The notes beneath the pieces are model-generated. The model was not told the DNA's origin and ran no database searches. It was given only the letters and a program-made list of their open reading frames with translations. A stretch of DNA of 64,000 nucleotides, taken from assembly GCA_038064375.1 (NCBI GenBank), contig JBBTTF010000001.1, positions 496,001-560,000 of the forward strand, read 5' to 3'. Origin of the DNA: JBBTTE01 sp038064375. GTDB taxonomy: Bacteria > Patescibacteriota > Saccharimonadia > Saccharimonadales > UBA4665. The translations under genes were made by a program, and so were the position numbers. Shown in pieces: positions 16,403 through 25,945 of this stretch (positions are counted from its first letter, which is position 1; each line of letters starts with the position of its first letter).

Positions 16403-17752
16403 TTGGCTAAGAAGTCCTCGACCCGATACGTGTGTAGTAATTGTGGAGCTGTCAGCGCTAGCTGGAGCGGCCGCTGTATGCAGTGTGGCGAATGGAATAC
16501 ACTGACAGAGCAGCTAACGGCAGCTACGATCGCTGGCAGCGTAGCCAAGGGTCGCGTCTTGGAGTCTCAGTCTGTTGCCAAGTCGGTTGCTGCCGATCAG
16601 CCACGTCTCAAGACTGGTATGTCCGAGATCGATGACGTCTTTGGTGGTGGCATTGTTGCTGGGAGCGTTAATCTTATCGCTGGCCAGCCGGGCATAGGCA
16701 AAAGTACGTTATTATTACAGCTAGCATATCTTGTGGCCTCCAAGGCGCCAGTCTTGTATATCAGTGGTGAAGAATCGGCTCATCAGATTGGTCTGAGGGC
16801 TCAACGACTTGGCACTCTGCGTTCTGACTTGCAGCTTACGACCAGCACTTCAGCTGATGATATTGCAGCAACAATTGCCGGTGGTGAATATAAGCTAGTA
16901 ATCGTAGACTCAATCCAGACAGTGACGTGTAGTGCGATCGCTTCTGCAGCCGGTACTGTCTCGCAGATTACTAACGCCACTCAGCTGCTAACCCTTGCTG
17001 CTAAGCAGAGCAATACGGCGATTATTATGGTTGGACACGTGACTAAGGAAGGCTCTATTGCTGGGCCTAAGGTCTTGGAGCACGTCGTTGACGTAGTTTT
17101 GCAGCTCGAAGGTGATCGATATGGTGGGTTTAAGCTGATTAGAGCTATCAAGAATCGTTTTGGTTCGACAAATGAGGCAGGAATCTTCGAAATGGTCGAA
17201 CAAGGCCTCAAACCGGTCGAGAATCCTTCGGCAGCCTTGCTGGCGGAGAGGCAGGTGAGCGATGGCTCCATTGTCTTGGCTACTTTAGAAGGAACGAGGC
17301 CGTTATTAGTAGAAGTTCAGGCGTTAGTTAACAAGACAAGTTATGGCTATCCAAAGCGCGCTGCTAGCGGCTTTGATCTCAACCGCCTCAATCTTCTTGT
17401 TGCCATGCTGGAGCGGCGCACCAAGCTCAAACTGGCTGAGTATGACATATATATCAATATCGTAGGCGGCATCAAGATTACTGAACCGGCGGCTGACCTC
17501 GCGATCTGTCTAGCTATTGGCTCTGCGGCTAAGGGGTTGCAGCTCAAGCGCAACTCAGTAGTATTTGGTGAAGTTGGTCTGTCTGGAGAGGTAAGACATG
17601 TGCCGCACGCAGATCGACGTTTGGCCGAGGCCAAGAAGCTCGGCTTTGACGGTGCGATTGGTCCTAAAAACAAGACTTCCAAGAAGCTCGTTGGACTACA
17701 TAGCGTTACTGATGTGCGCGACGCACTCAATCGGTTTCTTGAGAAGGACTAG
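16403..17752 (+). CDS. radA: DNA repair protein RadA
   Basis: 449-residue RecA-like helicase/branch-migration factor for homologous recombination. An N-terminal zinc finger (CSNCG at 10-14, CMQCG at 27-31), Walker A AGQPGIGKST near 93, the diagnostic KNRFG near 249, and a C-terminal Lon-like domain (about 275-445). The start is TTG with AGGAG six bases upstream; no ATG fits the zinc finger. The gene ends three bases before the convergent penicillin-binding protein gene. Confidence 0.95.
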   Translation: MAKKSSTRYVCSNCGAVSASWSGRCMQCGEWNTLTEQLTAATIAGSVAKGRVLESQSVAKSVAADQPRLKTGMSEIDDVFGGGIVAGSVNLIAGQPGIGKSTLLLQLAYLVASKAPVLYISGEESAHQIGLRAQRLGTLRSDLQLTTSTSADDIAATIAGGEYKLVIVDSIQTVTCSAIASAAGTVSQITNATQLLTLAAKQSNTAIIMVGHVTKEGSIAGPKVLEHVVDVVLQLEGDRYGGFKLIRAIKNRFGSTNEAGIFEMVEQGLKPVENPSAALLAERQVSDGSIVLATLEGTRPLLVEVQALVNKTSYGYPKRAASGFDLNRLNLLVAMLERRTKLKLAEYDIYINIVGGIKITEPAADLAICLAIGSAAKGLQLKRNSVVFGEVGLSGEVRHVPHADRRLAEAKKLGFDGAIGPKNKTSKKLVGLHSVTDVRDALNRFLEKD

Positions 17753-17755
17753 TTA

Positions 17756-20700
17756 TTACGGGCCGTTGCTTATGGTGACAGTATTTGAGACTTCACCTTG
17801 GTTGTCTTTTACGACGATTGCATTTGAACCGATCTGAAGACTTACGGTACATCCACTTGTCGCGCAGCCAGTAGCATTGCCATTAACAGTCACGCTAAAT
17901 ACTCCACTGCCACCAGTCCAGAAAACAGTAGCAGTAGCAGTCGGTCCGGATCCGATCTTTGTTGCCGTTGCGCTTATAGGACTGCCCGATGTGTAGTTAA
18001 AGGCTTGGCTAGCTGTTCCTTGGTAAAGAACGCTGTCGGTAACGCTAACGGTTATAGTGCCGCTTCCGGAGGACGTAGGTTTGTAATTGAACGACGATGT
18101 ATGAGGTGAGTTACTGACGTTTTCGGTGTGGATGGTCTGGCCATTGAGTGTGAAGGTGATTGTTCCTGGGAACTGGGCGTAACGAGAGTCGGTCAGTTGG
18201 TGTGTTCCTTGTGTAACAGTCGCTGTTATCGTACAGCCACTACTCGGACAGTCACTAGGCGCAGTTAACGTCACCGTCGGCGGACTATCGTTACAGTTGT
18301 GGACATCATCAGTTGCCGTTGGGCTAGTACTGTTGTTGCCAGAACTACCGGTGCCTATACTGGTCTTACCCCCGTTGAATATGTCGATATTCCACGAAGC
18401 GGCATTAGAGTTGGCGGCTACATTCTTGGCTAGCGGCGGCGTACAGGAGGTTGCTATCTTGTTGGAGACTTTATCTATCGTCTGAGAAGTGTTTTTGACC
18501 GTGCCACCACCAATGTACCAGCCTGGGTAGAGATCATTGGCTGGGCTAGGCGGAATATCGCCAAAGCTCAGCTTATTTCGTACCACGAAGGCCGGAGCGG
18601 ACTTGACTGTACTTGGCTGAGTCCAGTTGACGGCTTTTTCGTTTGCGTGAGCGTATTCCATCCAGCCGCGCGCCATCGGCTCGGTTAGGTTTTCCATCGA
18701 GCCCTTAAGAGCTACGCGACGAGTGTGGTGTCCTACCCAGCTAACAAGTGTGTACTTGGTTGACCAGCTCGTCATTAGACCATCATAGCCATCATTAGTC
18801 GTACCTGTCTTAACTGCGAACTTCCAGCCATTGTAGCGCTGGAACTTATAGCCCCCTCGATTAAGAGCCGTACAGCTAGTCTCGGTACAGCTGCCGGGTA
18901 GGTAGCTGGCTTTAGGGTCAGAGGCCATGTCATTAACTATGTAGGCGGCGTCTGCCTTGATAACCTGATTACCCTTAGGTTGCTTCCACTCATAAAGCGG
19001 CTTTTGAGAAGCATCAGATATCTTAAGAATGTATGTGCGCGGAATAGCTTTGCCCATTCTCGCAATGCTAGCTAGGCCATTAACATGGTCATCAAGATGT
19101 AAGAATGCGCCATCTCCGATCGCTGCAGCTCCATAACATTGAGTTGTTTGAGTTAGCTGCTCGTCAGCGTAACAGTTATAAGGCTTCTTCTTTTTGGATT
19201 GAGCGTACTTGTTGTCCATTAGCGCTGATGCGGTGCCAATGACCTTATTGACAGAATCAGTGCGACCACTACTTTTATCGTTAGGGACAGTAGAGAGCAT
19301 GGCCTTGACAGCAGGTACGTTACGCGAGCCGCCTAAGGCATATCGCAGCGTCACAGGGCCAGGGTACTTAAAGTCGAAGTCTTGGAGGCAGTTGCCGCCG
19401 TTCTTAGGGAGTGCTTTGTTAGTACAAGGGTAGCCTGGTAGAGCACCTTGAGTGTCGTATAGAACAGATCCTGCTCCAACATTATTGTTATTGTTGATTA
19501 AGGCCGTATAGTCATATGGCTTAAAGCTGGAGCCCGGTGGTATCAAGATACCCGCTGCGTAGTTGTTCTGACCGTACTCTTCGTTATTAAAGTCAGTACC
19601 GCCAACTAATGAAACAATCTGCCCTGTCTTATTATCCTCGGCGACTAATGCTTCCTGATTGGCTCCGTAGCGCTTTACGTTGGCAAGGTTGGATGCGACT
19701 AGTTGCTCGGCCTTATTTTGTAAGTTCATGTCTAGGGTCGTTATAACCTGCCAGCCACCACGCTGGACGGTTGTAGCGCCGTATGTCTGCTCTAGCTCAT
19801 GCTTAGCTGCTAAGACAAAGTAAGGTGCCTTAATATTAGAGAACTTAGGCGATTGCTGATGAACTTGTGCTAGAACGTCAACTTTCTTGGCCTCATCAGC
19901 CTGTTTTTGGGTTATGTAGCCCTGTTTGGCCATTTGATCAAGAATATAGTGCTGTCTTCCTAGTAGTGCCTCAGGACTAAAGGTGTCGCCTGTAACAGCA
20001 GGGTTATACTTGTTGCCAGCATAAGGCGAATAATAACTAGGTGATTGCGGAATAGCTGCCAACATAGTGGCCTGAGGTAAGGTCAGGTCCTTGGCCGTAG
20101 TCTGGAAGTAGTCTCGCGCGGCAGCTTCGACACCGTACTCCTGTCCACCATAAGGCGCGACATTAAGATAACCGGTCAATACATCCTCTTTGGAGTATTC
20201 GCGTTCTAGCTCAACTGCCAATATTAACTCTTTTACTTTGCGGGTGATGGTTCTGTTGTCAGTCCAGTTTTCGTTAAGCTTTACTAGCTGCTGAGTAATA
20301 GTTGATCCGCCCTCAACCCTGCCGCTACTGCCCGTGACGTCCCGAACAGCGGCTCGCATTATGCCTCTAACATCAAAAGCACCGTGTTTGAAAAAGTCTT
20401 TATCTTCGATCGCGACAGTTGCTTGCTTTATATAAGGCGAAATTTCTTTGCTTTCAACAGGTATGCGCTTAACAGAGTTGTAATCGTTAAATAAGACGGT
20501 TTTGCCGGTACGGTCATAATATGTAATGTTTCCGCCCAGTCCAGAGCCAGACAGGTCTTTAATCTTAGGCAAATCCTTACGGAAGTAAGCAAAGAGGCCG
20601 ATAGTAAGGAAGAAGCCAATAACAATCGAAGCGCCGACGATCTTAAGCGCCATGATACCGCCTTCGCGACTAAACCAGTAGGCGGCTACGCGCTTGGGGT

Positions 20701-20893
20701 GCATTCTATAAAGAATCCGCTTAAGGCGGTCTTTGGGCAATGTTGCCAGATAGGCGGCCTTAGCAGCTTGGCGGGCGGCGCTATTCGCCTTAGACCTGTC
20801 GCTTAGAGATCGGTTGAGTTTAATTGTTTTGCCGCTTTTGGTCGTAACTGTATTAGAAGACCGACGGTTGCGGCCAGTGTATCGCTTGCTCAT
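17756..20893 (-). CDS. class A penicillin-binding protein (bifunctional transglycosylase/transpeptidase) with Ig-like tail
   Basis: 1045 residues. It polymerises and cross-links peptidoglycan at the outer face of the membrane. A basic cytoplasmic N-terminus (1-80), one membrane helix (about 82-104), GT51 transglycosylase with EDKDFF near 163 and GGSTITQQLVK near 198, transpeptidase with SSFK near 455 (nucleophile Ser), SRN and KTGT near 696. The last ~165 residues are two Ig-like/PKD-like units rich in Thr/Ser, each with a short Cys-x-x-Ser-Gly-Cys-Thr loop (CPSSGCT, CATSGCT), probably a surface or cell-wall binding module. It is convergent with radA and divergent from tyrS. Confidence 0.93.
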   Translation of the reverse strand: MSKRYTGRNRRSSNTVTTKSGKTIKLNRSLSDRSKANSAARQAAKAAYLATLPKDRLKRILYRMHPKRVAAYWFSREGGIMALKIVGASIVIGFFLTIGLFAYFRKDLPKIKDLSGSGLGGNITYYDRTGKTVLFNDYNSVKRIPVESKEISPYIKQATVAIEDKDFFKHGAFDVRGIMRAAVRDVTGSSGRVEGGSTITQQLVKLNENWTDNRTITRKVKELILAVELEREYSKEDVLTGYLNVAPYGGQEYGVEAAARDYFQTTAKDLTLPQATMLAAIPQSPSYYSPYAGNKYNPAVTGDTFSPEALLGRQHYILDQMAKQGYITQKQADEAKKVDVLAQVHQQSPKFSNIKAPYFVLAAKHELEQTYGATTVQRGGWQVITTLDMNLQNKAEQLVASNLANVKRYGANQEALVAEDNKTGQIVSLVGGTDFNNEEYGQNNYAAGILIPPGSSFKPYDYTALINNNNNVGAGSVLYDTQGALPGYPCTNKALPKNGGNCLQDFDFKYPGPVTLRYALGGSRNVPAVKAMLSTVPNDKSSGRTDSVNKVIGTASALMDNKYAQSKKKKPYNCYADEQLTQTTQCYGAAAIGDGAFLHLDDHVNGLASIARMGKAIPRTYILKISDASQKPLYEWKQPKGNQVIKADAAYIVNDMASDPKASYLPGSCTETSCTALNRGGYKFQRYNGWKFAVKTGTTNDGYDGLMTSWSTKYTLVSWVGHHTRRVALKGSMENLTEPMARGWMEYAHANEKAVNWTQPSTVKSAPAFVVRNKLSFGDIPPSPANDLYPGWYIGGGTVKNTSQTIDKVSNKIATSCTPPLAKNVAANSNAASWNIDIFNGGKTSIGTGSSGNNSTSPTATDDVHNCNDSPPTVTLTAPSDCPSSGCTITATVTQGTHQLTDSRYAQFPGTITFTLNGQTIHTENVSNSPHTSSFNYKPTSSGSGTITVSVTDSVLYQGTASQAFNYTSGSPISATATKIGSGPTATATVFWTGGSGVFSVTVNGNATGCATSGCTVSLQIGSNAIVVKDNQGEVSNTVTISNGP

Positions 20894-20929
20894 TGGTTGT
20901 CTGTATCCCTCATGTATAACCTGTGCTCT

Positions 20930-20935
20930 ATTATA
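20930..20935 (-). promoter_or_regulatory. extended -10 box of the penicillin-binding protein gene
   Basis: Minus-strand TGG-TATAAT. Unlike its neighbours, it leaves about 30 bases of leader with a GAGGG Shine-Dalgarno-like stretch before the ATG at 20893. Confidence 0.5.
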
Positions 20936-20987
20936 CCAAATAGCTTGAATATAGTGCCTATGTTTTATTAGGAACTTCAGCGTACGC

Positions 20988-20993
20988 TATACT
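20988..20993 (+). promoter_or_regulatory. -10 box of tyrS
   Basis: TATACT ends six bases before the tyrS ATG at 21000. No Shine-Dalgarno sequence, so a leaderless mRNA is predicted. Confidence 0.5.
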
Positions 20994-20999
20994 ATTCTC

Positions 21000-22247
21000 A
21001 TGACGCTCTCTCAAGAACTTTCATGGCGTGGCCATATAAATCAAACTACTTATAAAGATATTGCTGTTTTGGACGGCGAACCAATTACTTTTTACTGGGG
21101 TGTTGACCCTAGTGCCGACTCCATGACTATTGGCAATCTAGCGGCCGCCATGATGGTTAAGGCGTTTATGAAGGGTGGTCACAAGGCGGTCTTGCTGGTT
21201 GGTGGCGCAACGGGAACGATCGGTGACCCTGACGGCAAAAGTACCGAACGCGACCTCAAATCTATCGAAGAAATACAACACAACAAGCAAGCCATCATTG
21301 CGCAATATCAGAAGATTTTTGAAGGCCAAAATTTTGAAGTTGTAGACAACTACGACTGGTTCAAGGATATAAATTATCTGGAGTTCTTGCGAGATACGGG
21401 CAAACACGTACCAATGCGACAGATGTTGTCTCGTGATTTTGTACAGACACGACTGAGCGAAAACGGCGCAGGCATTAGTTATGCCGAGTTTAGTTATGTA
21501 TTGATTCAGGCTTACGACTTCTTGCACCTATATAAAGACAAAGGTGTAACTCTTCAGGTCTGTGGCGCAGACCAGTGGGGTAATAGTATCGCGGGTGTTG
21601 ACTTGATTCGCCGCAAAACAGGTGGCGAGGCAAATGTTTACTCCGTACCTCTGGTCGTTAACAAGTCTACTGGCCAGAAGTTTGGCAAAAGCGAGGACGG
21701 TGCTATCTGGCTCGACGCTAACAAGACCAGTACTTATAAGTTCTATCAGTTCTGGCTAAATGTTGATGATGAAAGTGTCGAGAGCCATCTCAAGATATTT
21801 ACCGAGCTAGATGAGGCTATTGTGAATGATGTAATGGCGCAATTTGGCGAAAATCGCGGTGGCCGACAAGCCCAAAAGACTCTAGCCTACGAAGTCACCA
21901 AGCTAGTTCATGGACAAGGCGCGGCCGAGAGCCAAAAGCTGATAGCTGAGGTATTGTTTGGCAACGAAGACGCTCTTGAGCTAGGCGAAAGCGAGCTGGA
22001 TATACTAGAAAAAGAATTGCCGACTGCGACAGTGCCTAAGAACATGTCTCCTGATAACATTGTTGACGCTTTGGTTGAGCTAGCATTAGCATCTTCAAAG
22101 ACTGAGGCACGACGTTTCATCGAGGGGGGCGCGATCTATATCAATAACAATAAGATGCCTCAAAACTTCTTATTTGAAGGGCAGTCAAATCGAGCCGTTA
22201 TACGTCGCGGCAAAAATTCTAACGCCATTCTCAAGGTAGACGCATAG
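21000..22247 (+). CDS. tyrS: tyrosyl-tRNA synthetase
   Basis: 415-residue class I synthetase that charges tRNA-Tyr. The Rossmann core starts with YWGVDPSADSMTIGNLA near residue 38; the normal HIGH signature is TIGN here. The second signature is KFGKS near 227. The tyrosine/tRNA recognition region (QAYDFLHLY, CGADQWGNS) is intact. A C-terminal S4-like RNA-binding domain (about 345-415) ends with VIRRGKNSNAILKV. Domain order and length match bacterial TyrRS, so function is likely retained despite the HIGH change. Confidence 0.94.
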   Translation: MTLSQELSWRGHINQTTYKDIAVLDGEPITFYWGVDPSADSMTIGNLAAAMMVKAFMKGGHKAVLLVGGATGTIGDPDGKSTERDLKSIEEIQHNKQAIIAQYQKIFEGQNFEVVDNYDWFKDINYLEFLRDTGKHVPMRQMLSRDFVQTRLSENGAGISYAEFSYVLIQAYDFLHLYKDKGVTLQVCGADQWGNSIAGVDLIRRKTGGEANVYSVPLVVNKSTGQKFGKSEDGAIWLDANKTSTYKFYQFWLNVDDESVESHLKIFTELDEAIVNDVMAQFGENRGGRQAQKTLAYEVTKLVHGQGAAESQKLIAEVLFGNEDALELGESELDILEKELPTATVPKNMSPDNIVDALVELALASSKTEARRFIEGGAIYINNNKMPQNFLFEGQSNRAVIRRGKNSNAILKVDA

Positions 22248-22265
22248 ATATTTAGACGCAGCTGA

Positions 22266-22271
22266 TATACT
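22266..22271 (+). promoter_or_regulatory. -10 box of the methyltransferase gene
   Basis: TATACT ends ten bases before the ATG at 22282. No Shine-Dalgarno sequence. Confidence 0.4.
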
Positions 22272-22281
22272 TGTATAAATT

Positions 22282-23064
22282 ATGGCAAAAACATCCACCC
22301 AAGCAACCAAGAAGACACGTGTCGCTGATCAATATAACGACCCAACCCACAACTATCTACATTATTGGGATGAGCGTAAGTATGAGCACTTAGCTGAAGA
22401 AGTTGCCATCCGTCGATTACTTAAAGGCAAGCACTTTCAAGCAGCTGTAGATATTGGTGGTGGGTATGGCCGCCTCTGTCTACTGCTTGAAGAGTATGCC
22501 AATAAAGTTACTTTGGCTGAGCCAAGCCAACAACAATTAGATATTGCCGCAGACTTCTTAAAAGACCACATCGAGATTGATCGTAAGCTTGTGCAAGCTG
22601 GAGATATGCCGTTTGACGATGGCAGCATCGACCTTTTGACAATGATTCGTGTCATGCACCACTTGCCGGATCCAGCGCCAGAGTTTAGCGAGATTGCTCG
22701 GGTTTTGAGTAGTGATGGATACGCAATTATAGAAGTCGCCAATTACGCTCATTTTCGTAATCGTCTAAAGCACGCGGCAAAGCTCAAGAAGCTACCAGCC
22801 CAGCCTATCGATATTCGCTCGGCTGCCAATCAGCGTGACGATGAAATTCCTTTTGTTAACCACAACCCCAAGACCGTTATCAAGCAGCTTAACAAAGCCG
22901 GCTTAAAGGTAGAAAAGACACTGTCTGTATCTAACCTTCGCAGTACGACTCTTAAGAAGTATCTTCCCAAAGAAGTAATGTTGGGTGCCGAAAAAGCCGT
23001 GCAACGACCGCTTGCACCTATCTACTTTGGTCCTAGTATCTTCTTCCTCGTCCGTAAGGGCTAA
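22282..23064 (+). CDS. class I SAM-dependent methyltransferase
   Basis: 260 residues. SAM-binding motif I is AAVDIGGGYGRLCLLLEE near residue 54, followed by the acidic end of beta-2 (VTLAEPS near 75) and motif IV (DLLTMIRVMHHLPDPAPEF near 115). It belongs to the UbiE/Methyltransf_11-like group; the substrate cannot be told. It sits between tyrS and recG with its own -10 box, so it is probably a separate transcript. Confidence 0.8.
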   Translation: MAKTSTQATKKTRVADQYNDPTHNYLHYWDERKYEHLAEEVAIRRLLKGKHFQAAVDIGGGYGRLCLLLEEYANKVTLAEPSQQQLDIAADFLKDHIEIDRKLVQAGDMPFDDGSIDLLTMIRVMHHLPDPAPEFSEIARVLSSDGYAIIEVANYAHFRNRLKHAAKLKKLPAQPIDIRSAANQRDDEIPFVNHNPKTVIKQLNKAGLKVEKTLSVSNLRSTTLKKYLPKEVMLGAEKAVQRPLAPIYFGPSIFFLVRKG

Positions 23065-23071
23065 GATCTCG

Positions 23072-23077
23072 TATACT
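23072..23077 (+). promoter_or_regulatory. -10 box of recG
   Basis: TATACT ends six bases before the recG ATG at 23084, with no Shine-Dalgarno sequence. Confidence 0.45.
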
Positions 23078-23083
23078 TAAGAC

Positions 23084-25120
23084 ATGACAATCGACAGCCC
23101 ACTAGTGGAGCTCAAAGGTGTGGGTGAGGCTCAAGCCAAGAAGTTCGCCATACTCGGCATTAAAACTATTGGCGACCTGATAGATTATTATCCACGTCGT
23201 TACGAGGACTACTCTGTTGTTACGCCGATTGGCGATTTACGGCCGGATGCCGTTACAATTGAGGCTGTCATCAAGCAGGCCAAAGGTCGATATGTGCGCC
23301 GTGGCATGCATATAACAGAGGCTATCGCTAGTGATTCTACAGGCAGCGTTCGGCTAATCTGGTTTAATCAACCTTATCGGGCGGCTGCTCTCAAGGCGGG
23401 CCAAAAGTACTTCATATCAGGACAGTTTGAGTTAAGTCACCAGCGCTTCAGTATTATTAACCCAAGTGTTGAGCGGGTTAGCGATCTACCAGTTAATGCC
23501 GGACGAATCCTAGCTGTTTACCGCGAGACCAAAGGACTAACATCGAGGCAGATACGACTGGCAGTGCACGAGGCCCGTGAAGTAATAGCGACCATCCCAG
23601 AAACTTTGCCCGCCAAGCTGATTAAGGAGCAGAAGCTATTGAGCCGCAGCGAGGCACTATCAATTATCCACGCTCCTGAGGCCGCTGAGCAACTTGAGAC
23701 TGCACGCAGGCGGCTCGGCTTTGAAGAAGTGTTTCAGCTAAGTCTGGCAAGCCTCCTCAATAAGCGAGAAAATCAGAGCGAGACAGCACTGGCTATCGGA
23801 TTTAAGGAGAAGCTGGCTCGTGATTTTGTTGGCAGTCTGCCTTTTAAGCTAACTGACGCTCAAAGAAGAACGATTTGGCAGATTTATCAGGATCTACAAA
23901 AGGAATATCCGATGAACCGGCTTGTTGAAGGTGACGTTGGCTCTGGTAAAACTGTCGTGGCAACCATGGCGGCACTGATGGCTTTGGCACAGGACTGGCA
24001 AGTTGCGTTGATGGCTCCAACTGAGCTACTGGCTCGGCAACACGCCGACACGATTCACAAACTGTTGAAACCACTGGGTATGGAGGCGAAGGTTGTTCTG
24101 CTGGTAGGTAGTCTGACCGCTGCACAGAAAACCAAAGCGCGCCAAGCTATCGCTAGTGGCAAGGCTGGCTTTGTGGTCGGAACACAAGCTCTAATTCAAG
24201 AGCAGGTTGACATGCACAAGCTCGCTTTGATCGTAATTGATGAGCAGCATCGCTTTGGCGTTGAGCAGCGCAAAACCTTGATGAGTAAAGCAGGCCACAT
24301 GCCGCATGTTTTGAGTCTTACGGCAACGCCGATTCCGCGTTCACTTGCGCTTACTTTATACGGTGAACTAGACATATCCGTGCTTAATGAGAAGCCAGTC
24401 GGTCGGCAGGCAATCAAGACTGAGATTGTTTCGCCCAACTCCAAGGCCCAACTCTATGCCGCAATTGATGAGCACCTCGAGGCAGGCAAGCAAATGTTTG
24501 TGGTTTGTCCGTTGATTACTGACTCGACGGTTTTGGATGCTAACTCTGCCGAGAAAGTTTACGATCAACTTAGTAAAAAAGAATTCAAGCACCGCCGCAT
24601 CGGACTCTTGCACGGTAAGCTCAAGCCCGCAGACAAACAGGCAATTATGGAGCAGTTTGTCCAACACGAGCTAGATATATTAGTTTCTACCACTGTTATT
24701 GAGGTCGGCGTCGACGTGCCTAACGCCAGCATTATGTTGATTGAGAGTGCCGAACGCTTTGGTTTAGCCCAACTGCATCAATTACGGGGCCGTGTTGGTC
24801 GTAGTGACGATCAAGGTTACTGCTATCTGATGCTAAGCGATTCGCAGGCACCTACACGGCGAATGCGTGCACTGGAGAGCTCCAATGATGGCTTCAAGCT
24901 GGCTGAGCTTGATCTTGAGATTCGTGGCCCCGGCGCAATCTACGGAACTTCACAACATGGCCAGCTTGATCTAAGAATCGCCAAACTAACTGATACTAAG
25001 CTGATAGCATCTGCTAGGAACGCTGCCCAAACATTACTAGACCAAGACGAGAATTTGTTACAATATAAGCATCTTATGCAAAACGTAAATCGCCTACGGG
25101 CAGTCACAAACCTTAATTAA
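23084..25120 (+). CDS. recG: ATP-dependent DNA helicase RecG
   Basis: 678-residue branch-migration helicase that regresses stalled forks. An N-terminal wedge/OB region (about 40-150), then superfamily 2 helicase motifs: GDVGSGKTVVATMAAL near 284 (Walker A), VIDEQHRFGVEQR near 385 (DEQH), SLTATPIPRSLALTLYG near 409, and QLHQLRGRVGRS near 565 (motif VI). Length and motif order are those of the family. The stop is directly followed by the ATG of the next gene, so they are cotranscribed. Confidence 0.95.
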   Translation: MTIDSPLVELKGVGEAQAKKFAILGIKTIGDLIDYYPRRYEDYSVVTPIGDLRPDAVTIEAVIKQAKGRYVRRGMHITEAIASDSTGSVRLIWFNQPYRAAALKAGQKYFISGQFELSHQRFSIINPSVERVSDLPVNAGRILAVYRETKGLTSRQIRLAVHEAREVIATIPETLPAKLIKEQKLLSRSEALSIIHAPEAAEQLETARRRLGFEEVFQLSLASLLNKRENQSETALAIGFKEKLARDFVGSLPFKLTDAQRRTIWQIYQDLQKEYPMNRLVEGDVGSGKTVVATMAALMALAQDWQVALMAPTELLARQHADTIHKLLKPLGMEAKVVLLVGSLTAAQKTKARQAIASGKAGFVVGTQALIQEQVDMHKLALIVIDEQHRFGVEQRKTLMSKAGHMPHVLSLTATPIPRSLALTLYGELDISVLNEKPVGRQAIKTEIVSPNSKAQLYAAIDEHLEAGKQMFVVCPLITDSTVLDANSAEKVYDQLSKKEFKHRRIGLLHGKLKPADKQAIMEQFVQHELDILVSTTVIEVGVDVPNASIMLIESAERFGLAQLHQLRGRVGRSDDQGYCYLMLSDSQAPTRRMRALESSNDGFKLAELDLEIRGPGAIYGTSQHGQLDLRIAKLTDTKLIASARNAAQTLLDQDENLLQYKHLMQNVNRLRAVTNLN

Positions 25121-25945
25121 ATGTATTCTGGCTCAACCCTAAGTGCATACTCAGGTCGCTTACTAGGCGCCCATCAGAAGATTGACCGCGTGGCGCGTCG
25201 TCACCTAGGTCGCTTGCTGCCAGCATGTAACTTCCCTGACATTAGATCGATCTTGCACTTTGAGGGTGACAACGGACCAGACGCTATTAAGCGCAAGAGT
25301 CCGGCAAAGGACGAGCCTTGGCACTATTTGCAGCCTTTTGATCTTGAGGATAAACAGCTAATTGCTCTGATTGAGGATCATTATGCCAAGCTTGTTAGCG
25401 CTCTTAAAGCCGGCGACAGTGTTCGCTCGGCCTTTGAGGCGGCGTGGTTGGCGCACGCCGTTGTTGATGGCTTAACACCGGCCCACCATCATCCGTATGA
25501 GGAAAAGCTTGTTGAGCTAAGGGGCGGACGCGGGATAGAAGACCGCACAACAATCGGCAAAAAGATTATTATGCCCGGCCACACCAAGCGCCATGCAGTG
25601 CGCAACAACTGGCTGATGTGGGGACCCAAAGGACTGTTTACTACACATGCGGCTTTTGAGGCTGGAGTGGCCATGTTGATTGCCCCCTTGAGCATTAAGC
25701 GTGCATTACCCAAGATGGACAAAATAACCAACTTTCAGTCTCAGCCCATTGGAGAATGGTTCCGTGCGCAGGCCCAAGAAGTTGCTGATCTCGACTTATA
25801 TGACAAGTTCTGTGCTTCTGGTTGGACAGTTCCGCTTGCCAACCGCGTACGCAGTCAATTAGCTCCTAGACTTGTAGAATCCGTGACATTGGTCTGGTAT
25901 GGTGCACTGAGCGAGGCAGGTATGGCCGAAGGTGCTAAGTCGTGA
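25121..25945 (+). CDS. hypothetical protein, possible zinc-dependent phospholipase/nuclease-like fold
   Basis: 274 residues, helical and His/Asp-rich: AAWLAHAVVDGLTPAHHHPYEE near residue 107 resembles the H...D...P.H metal-ligand pattern of zinc-dependent phospholipase C/S1-P1 nuclease proteins, and WHYLQPFDLEDKQL near 67 precedes it. No signal peptide is obvious. This resemblance is by eye and weak. It starts directly after the recG stop and overlaps rsmD by four bases, so it belongs to a recG-this-rsmD operon. Confidence 0.45.
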   Translation: MYSGSTLSAYSGRLLGAHQKIDRVARRHLGRLLPACNFPDIRSILHFEGDNGPDAIKRKSPAKDEPWHYLQPFDLEDKQLIALIEDHYAKLVSALKAGDSVRSAFEAAWLAHAVVDGLTPAHHHPYEEKLVELRGGRGIEDRTTIGKKIIMPGHTKRHAVRNNWLMWGPKGLFTTHAAFEAGVAMLIAPLSIKRALPKMDKITNFQSQPIGEWFRAQAQEVADLDLYDKFCASGWTVPLANRVRSQLAPRLVESVTLVWYGALSEAGMAEGAKS

